Shown here one piece after another: positions 1-11,600 of a stretch of 64,000 nucleotides of DNA. Position 1 is the first letter of the stretch. Each line of letters opens with the position of its first letter. Under the pieces are notes generated by a model. That model made no database searches and was not told the origin of the DNA. It saw nothing but the letters and a program-made list of their open reading frames with translations. Position numbers and translations under genes: made by a program. Source of the DNA: Anticarsia gemmatalis (taxonomy: Eukaryota; Arthropoda; Insecta; Lepidoptera; Erebidae); the NCBI RefSeq assembly GCF_050436995.1, contig NC_134747.1, positions 2,301,501 through 2,365,500 of the forward strand, given 5' to 3'.

Positions 1-1722
1 CTATTAGAACTTAGGTCTATTAGTATTTGAAAACACGTTCACGATTTTAACTGAAGTTTAATTAACACACTAAAGAAAGAAAATCTTTTTAAGCTCTTCC
101 TTTGAAAAGTATAGCAATGTATCAGTCGTCCAGTTGATAATAATACCAATTTTATTTTTCATTTCTTTCCCAGTCTTTTGTAGAATGGCGTAAACTGTCA
201 AGCAAATAGCAAACAGAACAATCTTTGTTGTCAAAATAAAGATGTTTACTGTTTGACAGAATGTCAGAGATTATGGGCAAAAGACTTGATGGACTTCAAA
301 AATAATATGAATTTAATAAAAATATGAATTACAAGGTTCCGTCAATTGGCTAAAATGGCAAATTGTCTCTCAGACTTAGAAATAATCAAAGCTTTGTAGT
401 GATTCATTGAAAGTTTTATAGTATTTCGTGTGTCCCAACACTTATTCAGTATATGAAACGAAAAACATTACCCTAATGAAAGGTTATGTTGTCATCTGAG
501 ATTAGGAAGTTCCATAATTGTGATCTTCTATGAAGACTGGTGCAATGATACATGGTTTAATGCACAATGGAGTCACTATTTGTACAAACCATAACAGTGT
601 ATGGGTATAATAATATTACGCTGTAACAATTTATTTTGCTCATTTTGTATTTTAGATTCGCTTCCCAATCGGACTCAATGGTGACCTTTATTGTGATGGT
701 TAACTGAATTTATTTATTATGGAAATATAACTATTATTCAAACATATTTTTTTACTACCCCAACCCGTATATTTGATGTTTTAATCTCTATTGTGACTGT
801 ATTATATTGGTTTCTGTTCACTTGTGGTGCAATACTGAACATTCCAAACCTGGTTTGGTGCTTATTGTAATAGTAAAATTATTATTAATTAATATGGAGT
901 TTCATTTAACGTTTCTTGCCTTTGCTCTCTTCTAAATTCGTTTCGACTAACACTAAAGGTCACTATTCAAAAAGTTCCATTACAAACCAAAAAAAAGATA
1001 AAAATTAGAATGAGTATGAATTCATATCCTAGAGTACTTAATGGTTTAGCAATTCCAAATAATAAAAACAGCTGATTCAGAAAGCATGGCTTTTCCTAAA
1101 CTTAAATAAGTATTTATATCGATAAATAAATATCTTCAAACTTATAACTTATTAACGTGATTAGCTTAGGTATTAATTAATTTTAGCGGCGTGCTTTTGA
1201 CAAACTTGTTTAGTTCTGTGAGACATGCGATTTTGTATTGTGGAATGTGGATCTAATCTGAGGGTATTGGCAGCTAGATATCTACCCCGTTGTGCTATTT
1301 TACCCAAAAGATTACCGCGATTTCCTCATTAAAACAGTGTCGATATACTTAATTTCATGTTTGTAATTCATTTAACATATATTTCCGAGCCTTGTAATTG
1401 TTTTAACCTATCTTACGTCTCTTTACGTATCTGTATGCGTCATAATGTCAGTTTTGCGTTTCTTTTTTCTGCGCATGCGACGGTTAGTAAAAAAGTGTGT
1501 CAAAACCACGCATTTAATGTTACAATAATAAAACTCATTTGTATGATAACGGAGAAGTATTGGCAAGTTTTGATATGAAATATTTGTACAAGTTATTGAT
1601 GTGGTTTGGAGCTAAAAAGGCTGGATTATTGTCTATTTTTATAAAAGGGGATAAAATGTTAGGTGGCTAAAATGCATAATTTTAATAAACATAGACATAT
1701 TTGAAGAGGGACGGTGTTTCTT

Positions 1723-1775
1723 CGACCACATTAACCGGGTTCCGTGACGGAAGAGACGCCAAGTTAACGTGGTCG
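1723..1775. repeat. nested inverted repeat
   Basis: CGACCACATTAAC at 1723-1735 pairs with GTTAACGTGGTCG at 1763-1775 (12 of 13 positions). The loop contains a second perfect palindrome, TTCCGTGACGGAA, at 1740-1752. Either a folded RNA element or a short MITE relic. Confidence 0.4.
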
Positions 1776-3067
1776 CCTATTTATACGTATAATATTTATT
1801 ATGGATAGTAATCAAGTATTTTTATATAATTGCAATGTAACCCTATGTAACTCAATCTAACACAAACTTGTAAAAACATATGTGTATCATGATATTTCGG
1901 TGTAAATTCTCCAATGCAGATTATTTTTTGCTCATTTACTTTCTATTTTTTAACATTTATGTACTAGTCAATGTATCAGTTGATTTTTTTTATTGATTAA
2001 TGACTACCTACATCTCTTTCTGTGATATATTTTTGTATGTAGAACAAAATAATTTCCCTGTAAACCTTTGTATGATGTATTAGCCACATAACATCCTCAT
2101 ATAGGCATAGATTTTTTTGTTTCACGCTCAACTGTTACGAGAAAGACAAATTCCTTTTTTCTTTTGTTGATTTTTGTTTAGTTTATAATAAAAAAATATC
2201 GTAACAATATTTTATCCATTTTTTTCTGAAATAAATTTAAAGTATTTATTTAAAAATAGACTATAAATAGTTGGCTGTTTAAAAAAACAATGCCATTTCG
2301 GTTGTAATAATACAGTTGAAGCTAAGGCTTAGTGATTAGTTAGATTCTCAAAAGATAATTTTTGTTACGCTTCGCAATAGGTTAGATTCCAATATTTAAT
2401 AGCGAAAAACATTTTAGTTTAAATATGTTATTTAAAGAAAAAAATATTACTAATCTATAAGCGATGCGCGATGGCCGAACGGTCAAGTACGAACGATTTA
2501 ATTGTATTGAGTGTATAAAAAGTATTTATGATAATATGGAATTTTAAAAATGTAATAAAAAGCAGACAGTGGACATCCATATGTACTGGTAACATGTTCG
2601 TTATGTTTTCCATCTCACTATTTGGGTGTAATTTCAACATTAAAACTGTTGTTTTGTGGGTCAAAGTAAATACCTCTTTCATATAATAAATAGTTATTTA
2701 ATATCACTCTTCCTGATGGATTTTGCTTCCGCATAAGATACTTAAATTAAAATTGACAATTTTGATATAACTTTACAATCTGCATATCATTCTTATAGCG
2801 ACATGCTCTTAAAAGTAAAACTATAAGTTAATAACTCTAACTCATCCGATTGATTGTAACCAAGTTTGGATTCAGTCATTCTGGAGTAATGACCTAACAG
2901 ATCAAGTATTTCTTTTACCCACAAAACTCTTAGTTCTATTATTGCACACTCATCTCTGTAAATAGATTTTCTTTACAGAGTTTATGCAGTGACTATACTA
3001 AACATTCGTAATGTAGCAGCGGTTATCTAAATGTAAGCTTATAGGCGATATAACTGTACATAATTTG

Positions 3068-3073
3068 AATAAA
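3068..3073 (+). terminator. candidate polyadenylation signal AATAAA
   Basis: AATAAA is followed within about 30 bases by a GT-rich run (GTGTTGTG and a T run), the usual order of cleavage signals. It would close a plus-strand transcript entering from the left edge. No transcript evidence is available. Confidence 0.35.
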
Positions 3074-3737
3074 TTAGCACGGGAACTGTTCTGATCAGTG
3101 TTGTGTTTTATTTATGGGTGGGGAAGTCCCTAGATTATATTACATATTTTTACACCGGCATCTACTAGAGCTCAATTCACATCGGGATGAAAGAGGCCGG
3201 GAGTGGCGGATTTGTAATATCTAGATCTAAACTTTACCGACGTTATTTCGAGACATATCGCTTGAGAAGGTCGAAAAGGGGCGCGTGGCTGACTGCAGCG
3301 GTGCGAGCAGTCTCCCTTTCAACAATACTGCGCGGCAACCTGCCCGGTGTGCATTGAGGCTGATAGTTCCTTTTCATATTAACCTAAGGTTCTACTTTTA
3401 TAGCCGCGCCAAGGGACTTTTGTCACAGCCATCAATCTCAGAACCATAAGGAATAAAGCAATAATGATATGGTAAGGTCGGACCTCAGTTTCCTGAGACT
3501 CGCCCATAGAGGCTTTCCAGAGTTTACCATTAAACAAATATGTTTCTGTAGCCCGCCGACCGTAGATTTCGTCTTATTTGTAAGATTTGTCCACAAGTTT
3601 TAAGCTGGATTCAAGTTTTCAAGGTGAGTAGGCACCTACAACTACCTATCTAAATATTGCTTAGATCATAAGCCATTTAGAAATTATTGATGAAATTATA
3701 GAAATTGCTATGAAAAATATTTTATGATGCTATCAAC

Positions 3738-4263
3738 TAGTGAATGCAATCCCGATCTCGCGGGATCCCGATCTCGCGAGATCCCGTGTATTTTTTCGGG
3801 ATCAATCCCGAAGCATAATATGACGAGATCCCGTTCGGGATTGTCGGAGAGGGCATTTTCAGCAGCTGGCTACATTGCAATAGACTTAAGATGCCGATTA
3901 GAAGCTCGTACTATTGATACACTTTGTATTTTAAGAGGCTACTTTCAAAATGCCATGTGATTACTTTTTATTTTGATCTCCTGGAGCTACACCTACTTTT
4001 TTGATTATGTTCATGTTATTACACCTGTTAATTATGTTACGTTGTTAGTAATATTCAAAAATAAAGGCTTTTATTTTCTTTCAAATAATAATTTATTGCA
4101 TTCACCACACTATCACACACATATTACATTAAACAAGCCGTTCGAATTGTATTATTTTTACTAACTAGACGGGATTCCGAAAATCTCGGGATCCCGCGGG
4201 ATTGATATTTCTGATCGCGAGGGATCTCGAGTTGACGATCTCGAGTCGGGATTGCATTCCCTA
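3738..4263 (+). mobile_element. non-autonomous hAT transposon, 526 bp
   Basis: Perfect 8-bp target-site duplications CTATCAAC lie at 3730-3737 and 4264-4271. The terminal inverted repeats read TAGTGAATGCAATCCCGA at the left and, on the complementary strand, TAGGGAATGCAATCCCGA at the right. Both ends carry several further GATCTCG / CGGGATC subterminal repeats in both orientations. Duplication length and TAG-G type termini are those of hAT elements. The interior holds the C-terminal dimerisation segment of a hAT transposase (separate entry) and an AATAAA at 4060-4065. Nearly all of the transposase is missing, so the copy would have to be mobilised by another element. Confidence 0.9.
3835..3960 (+). 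pseudogene. hAT transposase C-terminal dimerisation fragment
   Basis: The frame ending in TGA at 3958-3960 contains SERAFSAAG followed by an R-rich RLEA helix and LRGYF. This is the layout of the hAT-family C-terminal dimerisation domain, where SxRxFSxAG precedes a helix with LxP/LEA and a final hydrophobic L-x-x-Y/F motif. Only about 40 residues are present. The upstream frame, back into the terminal repeats, has no BED zinc finger and no catalytic core. It sits inside the 3738-4263 element and is a relic, not a host gene. Confidence 0.8.
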
Positions 4264-4271
4264 CTATCAAC

Positions 4272-5181
4272 CATATTACCCTTATTAAGGTTTTTCATAC
4301 ATTATAGTGCTCTGTGCTTGGTGCTTTTACTAAATTGTTCTTTAGTGAAGCGTTTAATTATTGCACATTAATGCACCTTTCCAAAAAGTTGTGCGATTGA
4401 CTATAACCACTTTAACTACTGACGATTAGAGGGAAACATTTTGTAGTATTTTGTTCGTTGGTATTCATTTTAGCTATTGCCATGTAAACGTAGTTGTAAC
4501 TTGTAGAACTTAAGAAATTATATATGAGATGAGTTTGGGGTGCAGAATCTAAACGTATCTTATAATTTGATAAAATGTCGATTGTCAAATTTAATGTCAT
4601 GTCATCAGGATAGAGATGGGCGTTAGTCCAGTTATCATATCGATTGATTTATTTTAAAAGCTGAGTTTAATGTACAACGACAAAGTTTAATTCGAATCAG
4701 ACATTCACATTGTCAATAAATTTAACAATAGCCCTTTTTTTAATCGTTATTGTCTTACTTAGAGCACTTTAAGCTATAAAAAGTACAAGAGCGTACGATG
4801 GCACCCGCCTGACTATGTAAATTGTATCTTTCGAAATGTAAATAATAACAGAGCTGGTGATTTATTCATCTGCGTTTTATATATCTCTCTAATTTTAGTA
4901 AACTTATGCCTAGCACAATATCCTGCATATCCACTCTGCTTAGTATCGCTATCGATAAAATGTGTCGATGTGTTGGCACGTACCTAGTATGTTTCTGTTA
5001 TCTGTGTCACTCGTTCTGTCAATTAGTTCCTTCTGTCATTTTGTTTCATTGTTGCGATTTACTTGATGACGGGGAGCTGTTTGTCGTAGTGTTTTCGTTC
5101 TAAGTCCGTAATTATTTTGGTAATTACAAGAAGATAAATATCGTGATAAGTGCAACAATAGGTGGATTGTTTCATTACATT
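4272..5181. other. intergenic spacer upstream of EEPD1
   Basis: AT-rich DNA between the hAT element and the presumed EEPD1 promoter. No coding exon or recognisable repeat was seen. Confidence 0.4.
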
Positions 5182-5187
5182 TCAGTT
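5182..5187 (+). promoter_or_regulatory. candidate initiator (TCAGTT) of EEPD1
   Basis: TCAGTT matches the arthropod initiator consensus TCAGTY and lies 140 bp before the EEPD1 start codon. No convincing TATA box or downstream element was seen at the expected spacing. A non-coding first exon further upstream cannot be excluded. Confidence 0.3.
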
Positions 5188-5325
5188 AGTGCTCGTGAAG
5201 AAGTTTAGTGCTAGTGAGTAACGTAAGAATCTATTAATAGTTTTTTTTTCATCAAATGTCTCCAGTGAAATTTGAAATTAGTATTGTTATGATCGATATT
5301 TAATTTCGAAGTGGCGGGTGACGAT

Positions 5326-5602
5326 ATGGGGCAAAGTCCGAGCTCCGTGTGGAGCAAGAGCGGCCGCGGGAATTCATTTCGGCGGTTCGTGAGACGGAGT
5401 AAATTGAACAAGTCCAGTTTGAGCCACACGTTCAATTTGCCGCCTTCCGAGGACTACCCGGAGCTGATGAACGTGAACACTGCGACGGAGGAGCAGCTGA
5501 TGACGCTGCCGGGGGTGAACAGGCAGCTGGCGCGGGAAATCGTGCGGCATCGCCAGATGATTGGGCGATTCAAGCGAGTGGACGACCTCGCTCTTGTGTC
5601 AG
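5326..5602 (+). CDS. EEPD1: EEPD1 coding exon 1
   Basis: Starts at ATG 5326 and ends before GTAAAT in phase 1. It encodes the basic N-terminal tail (residues 1-47) and most of the first helix-hairpin-helix module, including the NTATEEQLMTLPG motif and DLALVSG. Confidence 0.9.
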
Positions 5603-8600
5603 GTAAATAATCGTGACAACCTCGACACTCATGTAATTTGGCGACAATTTTTGCACACGTGACACAGTGAAACTTTTTTCGGAACAATACAAGTAGGTAT
5701 CTTATCTATGCTGTTTATTTATGCAGTAAGATATTGTCTATGCATGGATGCAGAGATGAGTAAAACCTCCTCAGCTATGTCAAGGACTCAATTCAAGCAT
5801 TAATAATTTGTACTTTTTATTCACAAGTACTTTTAATTGCTTGTAAATTGTAGATAGGTATTTGGTTCTTTGGATTTAAGCAAGAATTTTTATTATTAGT
5901 GTACATAAATTATACATAGTTTGGCTATAACTCATAAGTACCTACTGTTATTTATTTGTACTGGCTGGAGTAATAATGCCATAAGGATGTTGCCTGAAAG
6001 GATACTAGGTACCTAAAACAATTATTTACTACACACCAGTTTATAGTAACTATCCTCTCGAGCGCCCCACGTCAAAATTCAAATATACCGTTAAGCGTCC
6101 AGGCCAAAAATGGCGCGCGAAATTGAATTGGCGGTTGGCGTTTAAGCGCCGATTCCGTCATATTTTGATACTAACGCCCTAGTCATACCTTATATATTTG
6201 AAATCTACATAAAATTTGCTATATATTAAAAAAATAAACCACAAATAATATTTGATAGTGGTGGTACAATAGTCGGTTTAATCTGAATATTTTGTGTTTT
6301 AGGCATGTGTTTGAAGAAAGTCTAAAAAATATTTTTAGGCATAAAAAATAATATGACGGAAGGTCTTATCGTGTAGTTAATGAATAATGACATTAAAATC
6401 CAACTGTAAAATATACTCAAATCTTTAAAATTAGTTAAAAAAAGTATTTACAATATTGGTCATAAAGGAACATGTCGTTGGGTCAGATGTTGTTTAAGGT
6501 ACTCTCTGGCCTATATCAACCACTTATTCAAGTGTGTGCATTAGATCGTCGTCTCGTTTCATCAGCTTCAATGTCAAATATGTTTGAAAGGGATAAACAT
6601 AGTTTTAGCATTTAATTTCTACGTTTTTTTAATGTAAGATCGTTTTGCCGTACCACGGTGGCGGGACGCTTGACGGGGGTAGCACATTCAACCGTGACAC
6701 GGTGGCCGGGCGCTTGAGAGGTTATTCTACCTATATTTCCTAAATAACAATTGACAATTGTCAAATAAAAAAAGTAAATACCCCATAGACACACAGTTGA
6801 ACTACTATGCATGCAAGGTTGTTTATGCACTGGTATAATAAACTTAATAAGTTTAATAGCTTATTCAGAAATAATTATGAACCAAGATAATTACTTGGTA
6901 CATAATAATCTTGCCCTAATCCCATGTTATTTGCTTGCAGTACAGTATTATTCTACATTCAGTAGTTTTTATATATAAAGGTGCCACATAGCTGTTATAA
7001 ATGTTAACAATTAAAATCATTAAACATGTTTTAATGTTAGTTATGCAAACATTTCTTGAGGACTTTTAAGGAGTTTTTAAAACTTTTAACAACTTCTTAC
7101 ATTTGTTGGTAAATGTATAATTCTTAGATAATGATTGCTATATTCTTTACATAATAAATGATCAAGTGATTCCCATAGCTTGGGCTTTTTTTATAAAAAA
7201 AATAGGTAAACTATTTTCTAAAATATAATTCATCACCATGAATATGAAAGTCTTACCCCCGGTTTCTGAGGTACTTTTAGCAGTAGTTTATCTATTTAAT
7301 AGTGTTTAAACTAATACAAAAAAAAACAGATTATGCTATGTGCATCAGAAACCTGGGCATAAGAGATGTTAAAGAAACACTTAGGTAGGTATTTTGCATT
7401 TATAATATTAGTAGGTATGAATTCAACAGGTAGATGAATTAATAAAATCTAGTTTTGGGGACAGTGCATTGTTCTAGTTATTTTGCTTACTTATTTACTT
7501 ACAGCGAGCAGAACTGCTGATTCTGAATGACTTCATACTGTCATCCTCAATCTGTTGACCTGCATTTGTACTTTTGATTACCTCTTATGGTATGATTGCA
7601 AAATGCTTAGGTTAATATTTTTAAGTTACGTTTATAACCAATGAAACTTTGTCCATAACTTAGGTAATAAATGCCTACTGATATTTACAATTTGTACCTA
7701 AAATGCTCCTCTTATGTTTATGGTAAACTAATGGTCCATCCTGGCTTTGCACTGGGAGTAGCAATTAAAATAGGCCATATTCATCAGTCATAATGTAGCA
7801 TTAAAATGGGGATTTTTTTTTAATCAGTCCAGTTCTTTTAGACCCAATTTGTTACAAACATACTTGCATGCTAGTCTTTCTTCTTTATAATAGATGTATG
7901 GCTAAACAGTTAAATATAAATTACATATTTACCTAAAAATGGGTGGTACTGACCTGATAATCTATACTAATATTATAAAGCTGAAGAGTTTGTTTGTTTG
8001 TTTGATTGTTTGTTTGTTTGTTTGTTTGTTTGTTTGAACGCGCTAATCTCAGGAACTAACCGTCCGATTTTAAAAATTCTTTCACTGTTAGATAGCCCAT
8101 TTATCGAGGAAGGCTATAGGCTATATATCGTCACCCTACAACCGTTATGAGCGGAGTAGTAACGAAAAATGTTACAAAAACGGGGAAAATTATGACCATT
8201 ACCATGACATTCTCTCTTACGTGACGCAAGCGAAGTTGCGCGGGTCAGCTAGTATGGTATATATAAGGCCCTATTTCTAAAACCTAAATAGTAAACTTTA
8301 ACATTTCTACATGACTTTATTTCTAGAGTAGCTGCAAAACATTATTTAAAAGTGGTTATATTATTATCACAAATTAATGTTGACATATTATGATAATTAA
8401 TTATTCGTCTATCACACGGGTCAAGTTTAATGGCCATGAAATTAGAACATAAAAGTTAATTATGTCTATAAAATTAATAAACAATTGTTTTATAATGTTT
8501 TCCTTATCAAACATCATCAAATTTTAGCTTATTGTTTGTATATACATTAACACTATTGTAATAAATGTAGTAAACATATTGTTCTTGTACATTTAATTTG

Positions 8601-11600
8601 TGATAATGCCTACATACATATGTAATTTAATGACATTATGTTAAGCTATTTTATCAAGAACTAGCAGCCGCCTGTGACATTGTCTGAAATGACTTAAGTT
8701 TTCCCATTACTACAACATTATTTTTTCCTTTTTACTCCCTACTGGGCCTTTTCCGAAAATCGTCTCTTAGTGCTCCTCTACACTTCCTAAGGAATCTTCA
8801 TACCATTTTCAGCTTTCTTTGCTTAGTAGTTTCCGCTGTGTCCAGGTAACACAAATGCAAATTGCCCAAGTAAAACCAGGGCTATTTATAATAATGTCTT
8901 TAATTTTGTATAAATCTAAACAAATCCCTACATCATCTAACATTTGTTGTTCATTATTATTTTACACTCGCACCACAATGTTAAATAAAAATGTGTTTAT
9001 AAACATTTTATCAATCTCAACCGCTCTACAATTCACATCATTGTTCAAACACAAATCACATAACACACATATTTCTCTTGTGATTCAGATATTTATGTTG
9101 TCACATGAATTTAATGGATTTGTAGAATGGGAACAAGCCTATAATGATAATGGGCATTTAAAATTTAGGAGGTTATGTAGATAAGTAGATGTAACTCAGA
9201 TAAGTCCTCCGGATTTGGTTTTATCCATTCTACCATCTCATCTATTTGGAATTGCAATCTTTTACTTTAGGCATTCATGATTAGCCTCTGATTATGCTTG
9301 CCTTGTTGAAGAACAGGTCAGATGAAACAGTACTTCAGAAGCTGCACTAATTAGCTGGAAATGATAACTTTTTTCTACTCATATAGTTAATAAACGTCAA
9401 GGCGATGTCTTCTTATGACATTTTTCTAGTTTATTATCGTATTGGAAAATAAATCAGATTAATTTATAATTCTTATAAATCTTCATTGTGCAACTACCCT
9501 TGAATCGCTCGAAAATTTCAATGGTATGCTGTTGGTATTCTTTTCAACTATGACTACAACAGCTATCCACTACTTTTACCTAATACTATTTTCACTTTCA
9601 GGTATAGGTGCTGAAAAACTAGAACTACTAAGGCCAGAAATATGTACGAGTTTACGAAAACAGATATCGCGTGCGAGCTCGTGTACGCAATCGTTGGACA
9701 GTGTACGTATCACGTCGGAAAGTAGACTGTGCTCAGTGAATTCCTCAAGTGTGTTCCAACTACAGTGTGTGCCGGGCCTTAACCAAGAGATAGCCGCTAA
9801 TATAGTCGACTATCGCAATAAAAAAGGACCTTTTAAATCTTTAGACGATCTTATAAAAGTACGTGGTATTGATATTGTTAGGCTAAGTGCTATAAAACCT
9901 CATTTAAGTTTGGAGCCGAGGAAGTGTGAGAGTGTGCAGCATTTAACTAATGGACATGTGAACGGGTGGGGGGATATGCCATCGACACCTAATGGAATGA
10001 GTACACCAAAGACTCCTCATAGGAAGAGTTTGTCTATGCCAACGAATGCCAAGTTTCCTATGACGCTACCGAATGGTTTCGCTACAGTGCCAGTGAACGA
10101 TATCCTAGACTTACTGTCAGCGTATTCGCATAGGCCGATAGTCGAGGAGGTGTTTACGTATGAGAGGGACGGAGTAAGGTGTTGCCGTCTCGCGTCGTGG
10201 AACCTCCATCAGCTGAGCGTGGAGAAGATAACGAACCCTGGTGTTAGGGAGGTCGTCTGCAGGACTATTTTGGAAAATAAGTGAGTATTGTTTTGTTAGA
10301 CCAAATATCTAACTAACCCCCGGTTTCTGAGATACATTTAGCAGTAGTTTACCGCTAAATGTACTCAGAAACCGGGCATAAGTATTTAGTAACGCTCGTG
10401 GCTAGTTGCGCTCATCGCTCGTTAACCGATCAGTGGGTAAAGCAACCTTGGCGCGGACATTCCAAAGATGGGTGCATAGTGTTATTTGAACTGGGCGTTT
10501 GGAGGGCACGTAATAAGTCGTTCTCGGTTGTTGTCAATAAGATAACAGTCGTTAAGTCTCGTCAAAGGCTTCTCGGGCGGCTTCAACAATTTTAACACTA
10601 GGTTGACCACTAACCATACGACAAATAAAATAAAGTTTCTGTGTGGAAACTACCTATAAGTAAAATTCGAATATCATAAAGGAAGATAATTTAAAGAATC
10701 TTCAAGAAATTACTAATAACAGTACGTAACATTTTCACTCTTCATTTAGAAATGCCTTTCATTTATCAAACAAACAATTTGTTTACGTTGCCCTGTCAGA
10801 CACAATAACAAATAATTGTTACTAGAAAAATTGCTTTAATTATCATGACAAGTGGGTAATTGTATCGATCGCTTAATTAGTTTTACAAGTAATCAAATAT
10901 TAAATCGAGACAGTTTATTTGTGCTGTTTTATAGTTATATTATCATATCGATTCATAGGAAATGTAATGGCCGCGTAATTATTGGCAACATAGACTAGTC
11001 GAGTTTTTTTTTTGGATCCTGTAATTTTTTCCTGTTTCGATCCGATCCGGTCCAATTTCAATCATAACATTTTGGATTATTCACAAAAATCTTTAAAAAC
11101 ACATTAACTATCCTCATGAATCACACTGTCTATTGATCAATACCGCATGAAAATTCGTGCAGTAATTTTTGAAACAGATAGAAGAGGTCAGAATTTTTTA
11201 TAATAAAATACAGCGATAGTGATAATTCTATCAGTATAATCACACACAGCCTTAAAATCCTTCATAAAACAGTCTTAAAAAGCCTAGTTATCAATCACAA
11301 ACGACGATACATGAGTAATAGGCGTAGAATTCTCTACACAACAGATGCATACTATCGCGTACATAGTGATTATGTACCAGACAGTCACGATCTCGCGTCA
11401 TCACTTCCTCGAGATGCCGCAAGTGGTGATTGAGTGATTTCCTAACAATACTAATGGTAATTGATGTGATCTTACTAGAATTTCAATAACGTCTGGCGCA
11501 ATGGTAAATAAAGTACGTACCATTCAACTTTGTGACTCTGAATATAGCTATAAGCTGCTGCGCGAAAACGAATCGACTATGGCGTTTTATCGTCGACGTC

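Larger units (their letters stand above)
1..3110. other. AT-rich gene-free stretch, possible 3' UTR of an upstream gene
   Basis: No open frame longer than about 75 codons and no recognisable protein is present on either strand. The stretch is rich in T and A runs and, unlike the rest of the window, shows almost none of the dispersed repeat families. It ends in an AATAAA hexamer at 3068-3073 followed by a GT-rich tract. Low repeat load plus that ending would fit the long 3' UTR of a plus-strand gene whose coding part lies left of the window. This is an inference; plain intergenic DNA is equally possible. Confidence 0.3.

Noticed and set aside
5311..5325. GTG-initiated extension of EEPD1 exon 1
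   Set aside because: The frame is open but GTG is not a normal eukaryotic start; ATG at 5326 gives the expected MG N terminus.
7990..8035. GTTT array as a CRISPR-like or regulatory repeat
   Set aside because: It is a simple microsatellite inside the R1 dispersed repeat, as in the other copies.
8819..9184. 121-codon open frame on the plus strand
   Set aside because: No recognisable domain, low-complexity AT-driven composition, and its start lies in a degenerate repeat. It is inside EEPD1 intron 1.
9526..9601. Upstream extension of EEPD1 exon 2 to an ATG
   Set aside because: The sequence before 9602 is a pyrimidine tract and TTTCAG acceptor; homology to EEPD1 begins only after it.
10393..10480. 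Possible genuine 5S rRNA gene
   Set aside because: Only the internal part resembles 5S rRNA, with many changes and no proper 5' and 3' ends; a fused tail is shared with other copies, so it is a SINE.
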